Assembly: GCA_021234155.1 (NCBI GenBank)
Contig: JAJEKV010000161.1
Coordinates: 651,316-715,315 of the forward strand
From: Isoetes taiwanensis
Lineage: Eukaryota; Streptophyta; Lycopodiopsida; Isoetales; Isoetaceae
Length of the DNA stretch: 64,000 nucleotides
Direction: 5' to 3'
A program made the position numbers and the translations under genes. The notes below the pieces were generated by a model that saw only the letters and a program-made list of their open reading frames with translations, was not told the DNA's origin and did no database searches. Each line of letters opens with the position of its first letter. Within the stretch, counting starts at the first letter, position 1. Positions 45,787-57,207 of this stretch are shown piece by piece.

Positions 45787-45950
45787 CGTTCTTGTCATCG
45801 CTGTTGGTTACGAAGGAAAAGGAATGGAGCTGACAATGATATACAAGAGTATGGATGAGATTCAGAAAAAAAGGTAATTGTTAATGACTATTGCAATTAC
45901 AGAGTGTTTAATACATTTTTTTTTTCATCATTAAGTTTGATCTTTAAACA

Positions 45951-46227
45951 GGCAGAAGACGAAGAACAAGGTCTTCAACCAAAGTTGAAGAAGCTGAAAG
46001 AAATAGCCTCATCTCTGTGCAAGATGTCTGGACTGCAACTCAGCTTTCCATTTTTGGAGCAGCCAACATGCTCTTCAGTAGCGTTTGCAACTACAAAGTT
46101 GTTCTTACTGTACATATGCCTTTGACCCACTTTGTGTCTCAGCCATCATTGCACATTGCATGCACAGTTTCCATCCTATTTGCACTTACATATACTTCTC
46201 AAAGAGATCAACTTGTCCCTCTTGTGA
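45951..46227 (+). pseudogene. RING-finger gene, 5' part, cut by the retrotransposon
   Basis: After the acceptor TTTAAACAG the sequence encodes a RING-H2 finger in the frame from 46085: C-x2-C-x15-C-x-H-x2-H-x2-C-x10-C-x2-C (CSYC at 46100, CMHSFHPIC, CPSC). The last Cys codon TGT (46223-46225) is inside the 5-bp target site TGTGA, and the LTR begins two bases later. The segment just upstream reads in another frame, so splicing or an older shift is involved. RING proteins usually act as ubiquitin or SUMO ligases. The following YF and W positions also recall the NSE1 type, but that is not certain. The rest of the gene is at 59434. Confidence 0.6.
46223..46227. other. Target site duplication TGTGA, left
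   Basis: Matches TGTGA at 59429-59433 on the other side of the element. Five bases is the usual Ty3/gypsy target length. Confidence 0.9.
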
Positions 46228-47873
46228 TGTGACGCTCCCTGCTAAACATACGGCGCCCGGCCGTACACTCGGCAGGAAATCCCCCATCTGGCTCAGCAAC
46301 CGTCTGGGCCCTTCGTCTACTCCGCACTCTGAGGTGACTCCTAGTGCGGGAAGGGAATACGAAGGTGTCTTGCGCGCCCTTCCCCTATGGGCTCCTATAA
46401 CAGCGGAAGCGATAACACGTCAGAACTAGCATCAAACATATATAAATACTACCTCGAAGGGTAGTGCATCACGCATATACCGATACAAAGATGATAAGCA
46501 CAAACCGTAAAACATGAGAGCTCCTACCCTGGCTCAGACTCGTAAGGAGGATGACTGACCGGCTAGGTCTCAAGATAGAGCAGACCGAGTCATGGCAATG
46601 GCGAGGGCTGGCATAGAACAATGGCTAGGGTTGACCACTCCATCCGCCCCTCCTGTGCATACTTTGCAGATGGGCTAAATCAGGCTCGACAGACTCTAGC
46701 CTTCCTGGATCGCAATCCCATGGCATCACCCATCGGGACTACTCCAGGTTGCATCTCCCTGGTCCGATGAGGCAGGAAGGGTTGCATCTCCCCTTCCCAG
46801 GGTCTAGAGGTGCCGTGGGCGGCTAGAGAATCGTGGCGACACACGATTCGTACCCGACTGAACCCCCCAAAACGAGAGCCAAGCCGACACTTGCAGCTCT
46901 CGAGAGGCAGGGCGACACCATTGCCCCAGGAGGTGTCGGACCCATGCTCGGCCCACACGAAGTGACCGACCATAAGCCTAGCCCACTATGGGATCCCCCG
47001 GCCCCCCCTTTCGGCGGGGATCCTCCCTCCACTTTCCCTCTAGCCCCGTTGTGCCGGTGCTGAGTCATATCATAGCCTCAATAGCCCGGTGGGGCTCCTA
47101 TGCACAGCCGCAACTAATAGGAACTAAGGGATCTACTCTAGGAGCATACTACATATGGCCCTAGGTCTCTACCCCCCTTCCCAATACAAGAGGAGCAAAC
47201 ATGATCAACCATCATCACATAATCATCACATCATGAGAATAATCATAATAAGAACATCTTAACCTAATCATACAATCTAACTAATGGTTAGGGTTCGTTG
47301 ATTAGGGTTCAAGATGTTGAATACGGGTTCTAGGATGGCTCTACTCTAGATACAAGATACTAGCATATCTGGAATGCTAATTCCAGATAAGCTATCACAA
47401 CTACTATCCTACATACCTGCTCCTGAAGCTCTCCCTCCAGATCCGTCTTGGCCCCATGGTCTCTGACTCACAAGCTGCTACTCCTACTCCAAGAACGCGT
47501 CTACCCTGCTGGGGCTGCTGTACCAGCCTATGCCACAACAAACGATGTTCGAAACGGGGTTTCGAACGAGTAGGTGAGTCTCTGGGTGCTAGGGCTGGAA
47601 AGAGGCCTAGGGTTAGGGTTTAGGCCTATATAAGCTAGGTCCACCTAGGATGCCACGTGGCACCAATGGGGTGAGTCCTGTGTGGCGGTGCCCCAATAGG
47701 TTAAGGCCACGTGGATCATGGCTTAACCTATGGTTGGCTAAGTTATGAAATTAACTTGGCCATGCCCCCTAGTGCCACAACCTATGGTATACAAGGCTAT
47801 GAATGATAGACTTGTATAGTGACGGATCCAGGAATATACGTATTTATGACGTATATTCCCCTGGACCGTCACA
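46228..47873 (-). repeat. 3' LTR of the chromovirus
   Basis: 1646 bp, beginning TGTGACG and ending CGTCACA on the plus strand. It is nearly identical to 57783-59428 and of the same length. Differences are few and clustered (near 46690, 47000, 47050, 47085 and 47450). It contains the terminal hairpin (47819-47872), a GTTCGAAAC-GGG-GTTTCGAAC stem and a telomere-like GGGTTAGGGTTTAGG. Confidence 0.95.
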
Positions 47874-47886
47874 TTCTCCCCCCCTT
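47874..47886 (-). other. Polypurine tract
   Basis: AAGGGGGGGAGAA on the minus strand, directly before the 3' LTR. It is the plus-strand primer for reverse transcription. Confidence 0.85.
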
Positions 47887-48299
47887 AGGACAATGCTGTC
47901 CTCAGCATTGCGCTAAGGTGACGATCCTACCTTATGCCTGCAAAACAAAACATGTCATAACCTTTAATTTAGTTTAGCAATCGAGTTTTATTAGTTAAAA
48001 GGTCAAAATTTAGGCTATATTTGTACTTATACAAAATTATATAGCCTTAACAACGTTAATACTTATAATAATTCAAAATACTATTATAAGAGTTATTAGG
48101 GTTCATAATCTAAATTATGGCTCCCCCTATCTTCTCGTAACGCGCTCCTCGTTGAGGTCCTCCTTCTACTTGCCTGCAAAAGGAGCACATTACGTTAGTT
48201 TAGTTAATAATTTGTGGTTTTAGGGGACCACCCCCCTTACCTCCTTGAGCCGAACTACTGGCTCAAGGTTGTCCTACTACCTTGCCCAAGATCATGGCC

Positions 48300-48670
48300 C
48301 TTTCGGATTTGAGCTTAAGGATCATTTAAGATGCTCCCATCATTGCCCATGATCGAGTGCTACCTTGTACTCGGTTACCCGGTGCCGAGTACCCCTAGTG
48401 CATCATGCCCCACGGGTTTGAGCTAGGGAACGTCTCACGATCCCATCATCGCGCATGATGACTTAACCTTCACCATGACCCTCCTACGGCCAGGTGTGCG
48501 TACCCCGCATCGTGGCATAGAGATCATCCGATCGATGTCCCATCATCGCCCACCATGCCTCATCCTCACTCACATGACCCTAATGGTCATGCGCACCTCT
48601 TGGTGCGTGTGGCCTAGAGAATGCCCTAAAGGCGTATCCCATCATCGCCCACACGATCCAAGGTTCTGGC
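48300..48670. repeat. Four about-100-bp repeats between pol and the 3' LTR
   Basis: CCCATCATCGCCCA or variants start at 48336, 48442, 48539 and 48638 (spacing 106, 97 and 99), each preceded by diverged sequence. The 840 bp between the pol stop and the polypurine tract has no other gene. Confidence 0.7.
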
Positions 48671-48731
48671 ACATGCACCCTACTAACTAGAATGCATGCG
48701 CCATGCTTAAGGCTAACTAACAACATACTAG

Positions 48732-49202
48732 CTAACCACCTGGCAAGTCGGGGTCGACTAAGTCGGAGACGACTCGCCCATCAAACTCCTTCATAAACTC
48801 TGGGTATTGCTTCTCCAAATCTTGCTTCAATACCCATGTCGCATCTTCCACGGGTAAGTGCTTCCACTTAACCAAATATTGGAGGAACTGGGACCTCCTA
48901 GTCTTCTTGAATGACTTATCAAGAAGTAACTCAGGCACTATTTCTACTTGCTCCTCCGTCATTTCCAACAAAGTTGGAGTATCCAAAACCTCCTCGGGGT
49001 TAGGATTGTGCCTTTTTAATAAACTTACGTGGAAGACCTTGTGGACCTTAAGATGGGCTGGCAGATCCAACTTGTAGGCTTGAGAGCCCACTCTCTCCAA
49101 AATCTTAAACGGCCCAGCCCACCTAGGGGCAAGCTTCTTGCAGCTCCCAATCCGCAGCTTGGCTTGCTTCACCTTGATCTTCAGCCAAACCGTATCGCCC
49201 AC
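48732..49202 (-). CDS. Integrase C-terminus with chromodomain
   Basis: 156 codons that continue pol after frameshifts. RWAGPFKILERVGSQAYKL (residues 27-45) is the GPY/F-type module of gypsy integrases, and KVHKVFHVSLLKRH is the conserved follow-on. Residues about 88-143 form a chromodomain: PELLLDKSF, LQYLVKWKHLPVEDATWV and a C-terminal helix. In chromoviruses this domain binds modified histone tails and steers integration. Aromatic-cage positions are only partly classical (YLVKW and W of ATW present, the first aromatic replaced by Leu), so binding should not be assumed. Confidence 0.9.
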   Translation of the reverse strand: MGDTVWLKIKVKQAKLRIGSCKKLAPRWAGPFKILERVGSQAYKLDLPAHLKVHKVFHVSLLKRHNPNPEEVLDTPTLLEMTEEQVEIVPELLLDKSFKKTRRSQFLQYLVKWKHLPVEDATWVLKQDLEKQYPEFMKEFDGRVVSDLVDPDLPGG

Positions 49203-49230
49203 CTTAAACTCCCTTACGGTCCCCTCAGGC

Positions 49231-49865
49231 TCAGCCGGCTACACTCTTCTGCCGACTTCTTGCTGCCAATAAATAACCCCTTACTTCCTCTACTAGCTGC
49301 TGCATATCCCCTAACATCTGCTGGGACACTTCTACCTTGGACACAGGATTGTGCCAGGTGTCCGGGGTTAAGCACTGGTACCCGTAATTCACCATAAAAG
49401 GAGACATCTGAGATGACTCCTGCTTGGCACTGTTGTAGGCGAATTCCACCAAGTGAATGTACTCATCCCACTTGGACCGCTTGTTCCACACATAGCTCCT
49501 CAAGCATGTCTTCAATGATCCGATTCGTCCCTTTCCGTCTCGCCATCTCCTGTTTGGGGATGATATGCCGCTCATGGAGAGCTTCGTCTGCGAATGGTGC
49601 TAAAGAGATCCCGGCCAAAAGGCACTCATAAACTTAGAATCTCTATCCGATATTATCTCCCCGAGGCATGCCATGGAGCCCGAAAATCTCCCTTACAAAT
49701 AACTTGGCAAGATCTAATGCGGTGTCGATTAGTCTTGCAAGGCACAAAATGTGCCATCTTAGATAACTTATCTACGACAACCATCAATGCATCCTTGCCT
49801 CGAAGAGTTCTTGGGAGACCTGTGATGAAATCCATGCTTATGACCTCCCACTTTGCATTTGGCAC
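49231..49865 (-). pseudogene. Integrase core, broken by frameshifts
   Basis: Consecutive frames 49865-49653 ([12 protein letters not shown] with the first catalytic Asp) and 49575-49231 (SYVWNKRSKWDEYIHLVEFAYNS) cover the integrase core, but at least four small indels fall between 49900 and 49500, several in short G/C runs. The second Asp and the Glu are out of frame. As written this copy cannot make an active integrase. Because the rest of gag-pol is open, consensus errors in the assembly are possible. Confidence 0.8.
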
Positions 49866-49869
49866 TCCT

Positions 49870-52800
49870 AATGGCTCTAAAGCACTGAATCCGGTTGCTC
49901 CGCTTTAGTCTGACACATAGCTGGCAATCCCGAATATATGCAGCTATCTGCCTCTTCATTCCTGGCCAGAAGTAGCTACTTCGAATCTTGAAATAGGTCT
50001 TCATGAAGCCAGCATGCCCTGCTATTGGGCTGTTATGTGTGTCGTGAAGAATTAACTTCCTTACCCCTGAAGATTCGGGTACACACAACTTATGCTTATG
50101 ATACAACAGGTTGCCTTCCTTCTTATAATGTTTAAAGGCTTCCCGCTCCTTATCTGTTCTGGCTTCCTTAGAAAGACTTTCCCATACCTCCTTGAAGTCC
50201 ACATCTGCTGGCAAGGACTCCTCAATCTTCTTGCCAAACTCACTCGAAAGAGTGGAAATCGCATTACAATGTGTCCTTGTCTGAAATGGTCTCCTAGAGA
50301 GGGCATCTGCAACAACATTAAGCTTACCAGGCTTATATACAATATCAAAATCGTACTCCTCAAGGAATTCCATCCACCTCCTTTGCCTTAAGTTGAGGAG
50401 TGGCTGGGTGAAAAGATACTGAAGGCTCTGGTGATCAGTATCCAACTGAAACTTCCTTCCCAGCAGATAATGCCTCCATATCCTCAATGCCCTTACAATG
50501 GCTAGCAGCTCCTGATCGTGGGTTGGGTAGCGTTGCTCGGCGTCGTTCATCTTCTTCGAGTCGTAGGCGACTACCCTTCCTTCTTGCATCAAGACTGCCC
50601 CTGTTGCTATCTTGCTTGCATCTGTTGCTACCAACTTGTCTTTACTCGGATCCGGGAGAACAAGCACTGGTGCTGTTGTTAAGGCCTCCTTAAGCTTCTC
50701 GAAGGAAACTTGGACTTTCTCTAACCAATGGCTAGTCCAATCCTTAATCTTCTTGGCCTTAGTGAGGTCCGACAAAGGGGACGCCCACTTAGCAAAGTCC
50801 TTCACGAACTTTCTGTAATATCCCGCCAACCCGAGAAAGCTTCTTACTTCTGCTACATTCCTTGGAGCTGGCCAATCAACTATTGCTTCAATCTTAGATG
50901 GATCTGTGGAGATTCCCTCGGCTGTTACTACGTGCCCCAAATACTCCACTCGGCCTGTTGCGAAGTGGCACTTAGAGAGCTTCCCATACAACCGATGACG
51001 TCTCAACTTCTCCAACACTTTCCTGAGATGCTGACAATGCTCTTCAAGGGACTTGCTGTAGACTAGAATGTCGTCGAAGAAGACAATGACAAACTCATCC
51101 AAGAAGTCTCTGAAGATGTCGTTCATAAGGCGCATAAACGTTGCTGGAGCATTCGATAGTCCAAAGGGCATTACTGTGAACTCAAAGTGACCATACCGCG
51201 TTCTGAAAGCGGTCTTATGGATATCCTCTTCTTTAATTCTTATCTGATGGTATCCTGATCTCAAATCAATCTTAGAGAATACCTTTGCTCCTTGTAGCTG
51301 ATCCATTAGGTCATCTGCCCTTGGCAATGCATACTTATTCTTTATCGTCTGCTTATTAAGCTGGCGATAGTCTATGCACATTCTTAAGCTCCCGTCTTTC
51401 TTCTTTACGAAGAGTATAGGTGCTCCAAAAGGAGACACACTTGCCCTTATGAATCCAAGCTCTAGCAATTCCTGAAGCTGTTTCTTGAGCTCAGTCAATT
51501 CTGGGATGCTCATTCTATATGGCGCCTTACTGGTAGGCTTCGCATCCGGAGCCAATGTGATCTCACATTCCACACCCCTATAAGGTGGCAGCTGCCGGAT
51601 TTCATCCGGAAATACATCCTTGAACTCTGAAATAAGCCTTGCTATCTGCCTGGGCGGCTGATTTCCCTTTGTGTCACTTCCCTCCTGCTTGCCTGGCTCA
51701 ACTGATTCCATCCTGAGGATGTAGTCCACCTTATTCCTTCCTATACTTTTCCTTAGCTGCTTCAAAGAAATACACTGCATGGGAGAATCTAGCTTCTTAC
51801 CTTTGACTATCAACTTGCTGCCGTCTGGTGCCGTCATGGTGACTTCATTCCGGTCACAATCAATTACTGCTTTAGCTGGCTTCAAGAATTCCATTCCCAC
51901 AATAAGATCATACCTTCCGATATCCATGACTTCAGCTCCCATCGGCCACTTAGCCCCACTAAGGTCTATATCAAAGACGATCCTCCTCCCCTTAGTGTGC
52001 CGGATGGCACCGTTTGCCATAGCTACTGGCCTTGGCTTAGACTTCAATACCTTGTTCTTCATTAAGGCAGCCAATCTAGGAGATGCAAAATTGTGAGAGC
52101 TACCTGTATCTATGAGGACTACATATGGCTTACTATCTATGATCCCATCAGCCGCGATGACCGTCGACTGATTCTCTATATCACCTGACTCAATGTTAGC
52201 ACATATGTGGCACTCACCATCTATGAAGTCCTGGGCCTCCTGCTGATCGACGTCTTCATCTGCTTCTGTTGGGGAATCCCAATCCATAAGCTCTGCCAAG
52301 GCCGACTGCATGACGAATGGACAATCATGTGTTCGGTGCCCTGGCTGGAAGCACCTGAAGCATAACTTTTTCTCAATGCATTCCTGTCTCTTCTCCTTCG
52401 GCAGACTGTCTAGGAGACGCTTGAGAGCACTGCCCCCTGATGCATTCTGTGGCTTACGGTCCCCAAAAGCTTTGTTCTGACCCTTGCCTTGCTGCTGACT
52501 CCCTGATGGTGTAGCTGCTGATTGCTTACCCTGATATTGTCCTTGATACTGCCCTGAACTCTTACCCCTGAAGGTTGACTGCTTCTCTGCTGGAGTTGCT
52601 GGTGCCTCTTCCAAACTTATAGCTTTATCTTCGGCCTCTGCAACTGACCTTGGGTTGATTGCTCTAACAAGCCTCTTGATATTGCTGTTCAACCCTTCAA
52701 TATAGGTGTCCACTGCTTGCCTTTCTGATACTCCCGGGACATGAAGTCTAAGTCTCATGAATTCTTCGGTATACTTAGCCACTGATAAGGTACCCTGATT

Positions 52801-53493
52801 CAACCTGTAAAACTGCTGAATCTGTCTACTAGTATGAGACCTTGGCACATAGTGCTTGCGGAAAGCCTTGCTGAAGGTCTTAAACCTGCAGTTGTTCCTC
52901 TTCAGCTTGTTGGATTTAGCATACCCCTTCCACCAGATCCTTGCCGGTCCAATAAGGTTAGCTGTAGCAACTTTCCCTATGTCCTTGTCCTTCATACCGT
53001 ATGAGTTGCCAAATTCTTCCATTTCATCAAGCCATGCTTCAGCTTCCATGCCTGATCTGTCTTTCCCTGAGAACTGGCCCAGCTTCCTTGTCTTCCACAC
53101 ATTGCTCATAGCACTATCCACCTTTTTCTGATAGTCATCTGCCTTTCTTGCTCTTTTCCTTGCTTTAGGTGTTCCAGCCTGACTGTCGGAGCTAGAGCTG
53201 TCCTCACTGGAAGAGCTGTCTGATGAGCTGGAGCTAGATGATGATGGACTCCTGGTTCTCCTCTTCCTTCTCCTATCCCTGACGTTCCCCTGGTTGCCCT
53301 CCCCTTCCTGCTGAGGGACTTCCTCACCATCCGGACAACAAGGTGGAGGTGGAGGACCATCTTCCTGTGCATTCATGAGAGGTGTTGCCCAGTTGATGAG
53401 GTGTTGCATCTGGTTCCTCATCTGCACCAACCTTGCGTTGACTGCCTCTGGTGACATATCCTGCTCAAAGTCTTCCTGTTCTCTGCCGAACAA
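49870..53493 (-). CDS. Gag-pol polyprotein: gag, protease, RT, RNase H, integrase zinc finger
   Basis: One open frame of about 1200 codons. A Ser/Arg-rich segment lies at residues 72-120, the gag domain about 135-295 ([14 protein letters not shown]), the CCHC knuckle [14 protein letters not shown] at 378-391, aspartic protease [12 protein letters not shown] at 459-470, reverse transcriptase about 675-850 with FFDD at 805-808 in place of the usual YVDD, RNase H from 957 ([13 protein letters not shown]), and the integrase HHCC finger with H1153, H1160, C1190 and C1193. The frame is open upstream of 53493 without an ATG; the first in-frame Met is at 53457, and an acceptor-like CTTGCAG lies upstream, so the start is uncertain. 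The frame is lost at about 49890. Confidence 0.95.
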
Positions 53494-53773
53494 GTTCCTT
53501 GGTACCCCATTACGTGGTCGGTGCTGATCTTGAGATCCTGCACTTGAGTTCCTTGCTGCAAGGTTCGATCATCAATACATTTTATTTGGGTTAGATGTTG
53601 ATCAATTTTTCTTGCAATTGAATTATTTTTAATTATAAGAATCATACAAGCCTTACATTTGCAAAACATTTAATAGCCATTAATACATAAGGATTACATG
53701 ATAAAGTAGATATATCTTAGCACAATGGGTACAAAAACATTTAGCACAAAACTTAAGAAAATTTCACAACTAT

Positions 53774-55310
53774 TCAGTGGCCTCCCGAAAGCCTGAAGAA
53801 GTTCTTGACATCCCTGAATCGGAGGCCTTTGCCGAGGTTGCGCAAGATGTTCCTCGTCGATCTTCCTTCAAGTGCTCGGGCCATCTCCGGTTCCGGAAGT
53901 TCAGGTGCTGTTGCTGCTACCACTGAGAGTGTTGCATCCCTAAGGTGCCCTCTTGCAAAGTCGAGGCAATGGAGCGCGACTGCCCTGTTGAAAAGAATGA
54001 TGTGATCTTCATGGGCGTATATCTTCGAGTGCTGCCCGAAGCCCGAAAGCGCTATGAGAAGTGCCACGGATTCTTCCCCCCTTGGGCTGAACTCCTTGTG
54101 GAAGACTATCATTTGCCCTTGGCTGAGGGCTGGAAGATAATAGCGAAGTGCCCTGCCCTTCCCTACGCCTCGCGATCCAAAGGTTCCCTTCCTCCTCGAA
54201 GCCGCCACGGCCAGGGCATCCACCGCCATAAGGTCTTCATGATCCCTCCACATGCTTTGGTTGCGTTGTCCAAGTTAATGCTTCTGGACCCTTCCCTCAT
54301 GCTCTGGCTCGAACCGGGTCGGCTTGAGCTTGGGCCCTTCCCCGGTTTGTAGAGTGTGCTCAGATTCTGCTGGAACTCCTCCTCTGAGATGATAGGCTCC
54401 TGCTGTCGATAGATCTCCCTTATCTGCTGATAGGCTGCTATATCCGACATTGTCTCCCCAGCATAAGAGTGTCTCTCCGCCAGCTCCCTTGGAATCTCTT
54501 GGTATGAGTAGTCGATGATGTCCGTGTTTTCTTCCGTGTGCTATCATGCCCAAGAGCTCGCCGATTCAAGACCCCGTTCTCGACAAGAGGGACAAGTTGA
54601 GGATGTCATTGGCAAAATGTACTCCTCCCCGCCGATGACTATCGGCGACAAAGCCGCGGATGCCGACCGGTGGATCGAGAGTCGTTCTCACGCCGCCGCC
54701 ATGCCTCGACGCATATCTCCGCATTCTTGTTGCCTCCCCGCTCTCCCATTCGGGTTCTCGCCCCCCCTAGCTGCTCGTAGTCTTCATGGATCTGAAGAGA
54801 TGGTGCGCCCGACGCCGCGCCGCGGGTATTCGTGAGGGCGAGGATTCTATATTCGTGGATTTGATCCCGGGCTCTACTGGTATCGAGTGGCGCTAAGTCT
54901 AAGGGCTGAACAGAGGGTTCCCCTACTTTGTTGATTGACTTATAGTGCATGAAGAGGGCAAGGGTCGCCGAGCTGAAAGGTACCTATGCCTATTATGCCC
55001 GCAGTCATGTAATCGGGCATGGTCCTAGTCCTATCCCATAGCCGCTTCTTGCCTCGATCCCCGCCAGCCTCTCTCGACCTAAGGCTTGGGTAAGTGTCTC
55101 AAGGGAAACCCAATTCCCCCCCCTAGGAGGCATCCTAACTTCCCAAGGCAGGACCTGCTGGTCATACCGCACATAATGTCCGTGGTAGTAGGGTGTTCTA
55201 GTCAAAGTTGCGTGAAGATCAAACAAGTGATCAAACACGAGAAGGCTTGATCTACCGGAAGCACATGGATATGGCTGGCAAAGATTGTACCATCTCTCAA
55301 AGTTGCTTTG
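53774..55310 (-). pseudogene. Accessory ORF between H3 gene and gag, broken
   Basis: A series of minus-strand frames reads as one protein of roughly 500 residues: 55310-55005 from MAQSNFERWYNLCQPYPC, then 54950-54639, 54450-54163 (MSDIAAYQQIREIYRQQEP) and 54253-53774 ending FRDVKNFFRLSGGH. Frameshifts separate them. The composition is protein-like and the frames are on the element's coding strand. I do not recognise any domain. It may be a second captured gene or a gag-like accessory protein. Confidence 0.5.
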
Positions 55311-55562
55311 GGCCATTGAGCAGGAAAGGGTGTAGAAAATGGCTTGCAAAGATCGGTCTGGTGGTCGAAAAAATCGCCTAAGGGGCTGGGAGCAGTTCTC
55401 AGGGGAAGAAAAATGGCAAATGAGACCTATTTTATAGACTATGGGTGACCTCGGGGTTCGTGCAAAAAGGTGCCTACCTAAGACGGTCTTGGTTCTATGG
55501 CTCTGGGTGTCCAAATGAGCTACCATGAAGTGCAAACTTAAGCAAAACAAAGCAAGAAACAC

Positions 55563-56109
55563 TACATGGCAATTTGTTTGATCAAATTTGGCTGATTTGG
55601 GTCAAAGATGACCCGACCGGGTGAGTTCGCGGATGGCCTCCGTCGTCGCAGACGACGCTTTGCTTTGCCTCTCACCCGGTTGGCCTGTTTTGGGCCAATT
55701 TTTGGTCATTTTTGGGAATTTGGAGATGCTATCATGGCTAATTGGGCCAATTCTAACCTAACTAGCAACTTATTTTGGGCAAAACTGACATCTAAAAGCA
55801 AGTTTTTGGGGGTAGGCGGGTGAGTCCGCATGGATCGCTACCGCGATGACGACGAGGGCCATTGGCGCTGTCTCACCCGGACCGCCCAATTTTTGCATTT
55901 TTGATGATTTTTTTTGCCAAAATTTTGTTGTAGTCATGATTTCTAAGGTGTTTCTAGGCATGCTATGAAGAACTCTACCACAATTGGGTTCTAATTCCTA
56001 CATTTCAAGCATACAACATTTTTACAGAGGGGAAAGAACTTTTATATTAATGAGGAACATAATTACATGAAAATTTTAGTTCTTCTACAAAATTTACAAA
56101 ATTTGAGGC
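55563..56109. other. Non-coding spacer in the element
   Basis: No frame with protein-like features. GGGTGAGTYCGC followed by a GACGACG-type block occurs twice (about 55620 and 55820), a diverged direct repeat of about 200 bp spacing. Confidence 0.45.
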
Positions 56110-57207
56110 CTAGGGCCTCTCCCTGCGGATCCTCCGTGCTAAGTGGATATCCTTAGGCATAAGGGTTACCCGCTTGGCATGGATAGCGCAGAGGTTTCCC
56201 TCCTCGAAGAGCTGCACCAGCTCTGCCTCGGAGGCCTCTTGCAGAGCCCGGGTCATTAGAGGGGTTACCCTGTAGTCTGTCCGGAACTGCTGCAAAACCT
56301 CCCTAAGGAGACGCTCGAAGGGCGCCTTCCTTATAAGGAGATTCGTGCACATCTGGAAGTGCCGAATCTCCCTAAACACCCGGGCGTATGTGCTGTTTGG
56401 CCCGTGGTGAACCCTCTCGGGTTTTTCTGGCCTTGGTGGGGGTGGCTTGGGCTGGTTCTTCTTGGGCCTGCCCCCCACTACGACGCGCTGGACCTCCTGC
56501 TGGCAATACCACTCATTGTACCTCGTCCAGCGACGGAGGTACTCCTTGTACGCCACCATCTTTCTCTTGAACTCCCGGTCCTGCTGCAGCGCGAATGCCC
56601 GCTCCCCTACCTTCTGTTTCTTCACCACCTTAGGTGGTTCCGGCCACTTGGGGTAGGGTGGCCTCGCGTCGGGGCCCTGCTGCCCCTCCTCCTCCTCCTC
56701 TTCGTCGCCCTCCACTTGTGGCTCCTCCTCCGGCCGGGGCTCTTCAATAACGACGGTCCGGCGAGGGCCGTCGTTCCTCCTCTTGGTCCGCCTCTCCTCC
56801 TCTCTCAGCTCCCTTTCCCGCTCCCGCTTCTTTCTGGCGGCCCTCTCCTCTGGCCACTCCGCGACTTTTTCCTTCCCCTTCTTCTTGGGCGCTGAAGGGC
56901 CCGCTTCCTCCACCTGCTGCTGCGGCTGCTCTTCCTCCTGCTCCTCCACTTCGGTGTCTGTGGCTCCGAAGTGGCGGGACTCGCCGGTCTTTTGTGTCCC
57001 TGCCGACGAAGGGCTGCTGTTGGGACTCTCCTCGGCGTCATGGTATGAGGCTTCGCTGCTGCTGCTGCTGCTGGTGGGAGGCTCCTCTTCTCCTTTCTTG
57101 GGTCGGAGGTGCTCCGGTACTTTCTTCACATGTCGCCCTGCTGCCTGCGCCATGGAGAGGGTAGGCCTAGGGCCAGTCTTCCTATAAGTTTGTTTGGTGC
57201 GGGCCAT
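56110..57207 (-). CDS. Histone H3 variant encoded by the retrotransposon
   Basis: 365 codons, uninterrupted, no intron, ATG start. Residues 1-10 are [10 protein letters not shown]: the H3 N-terminus with K4, R8 and K9 kept and A7 changed to Tyr. Residues about 20-270 are a linker absent from H3, with Ser-rich, Glu-rich and Arg/Lys-rich blocks and an aromatic helical stretch ([15 protein letters not shown]). Residues 276-365 are a full H3 histone fold: FREIRHFQ (alpha-N), [15 protein letters not shown] (alpha-1), [20 protein letters not shown] (alpha-2), [14 protein letters not shown] and LARRIR (alpha-3). By hand about 58 of 90 positions equal canonical H3. Loop 1 has the H3 length, not the longer CENH3 length. 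The four-helix-bundle residues H343, R346 and D353 are present. It lies on the gag-pol strand, 560 bp inside the 5' LTR. Histone H3 pairs with H4 in nucleosomes; its role in the element is unknown. Confidence 0.93.
   Translation of the reverse strand: MARTKQTYRKTGPRPTLSMAQAAGRHVKKVPEHLRPKKGEEEPPTSSSSSSEASYHDAEESPNSSPSSAGTQKTGESRHFGATDTEVEEQEEEQPQQQVEEAGPSAPKKKGKEKVAEWPEERAARKKRERERELREEERRTKRRNDGPRRTVVIEEPRPEEEPQVEGDEEEEEEGQQGPDARPPYPKWPEPPKVVKKQKVGERAFALQQDREFKRKMVAYKEYLRRWTRYNEWYCQQEVQRVVVGGRPKKNQPKPPPPRPEKPERVHHGPNSTYARVFREIRHFQMCTNLLIRKAPFERLLREVLQQFRTDYRVTPLMTRALQEASEAELVQLFEEGNLCAIHAKRVTLMPKDIHLARRIRRERP

Noticed and set aside
47286-47630. Interstitial telomere
   Set aside because: Only two or three TTTAGGG-like units inside the LTR; present in both LTRs as promoter-type telo-box.
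56359-56895. 178-codon frame on the plus strand
   Set aside because: Antisense shadow of the H3-variant gene; Leu/Pro-rich from complementing Glu/Arg codons.
56110-57207. Reading the H3-like gene as a centromeric H3 (CENH3)
   Set aside because: Loop 1 has the canonical H3 length, the end reads MPKDI-x-LARRIR as in H3, and the tail starts ARTKQT; CENH3 proteins differ at all three points.
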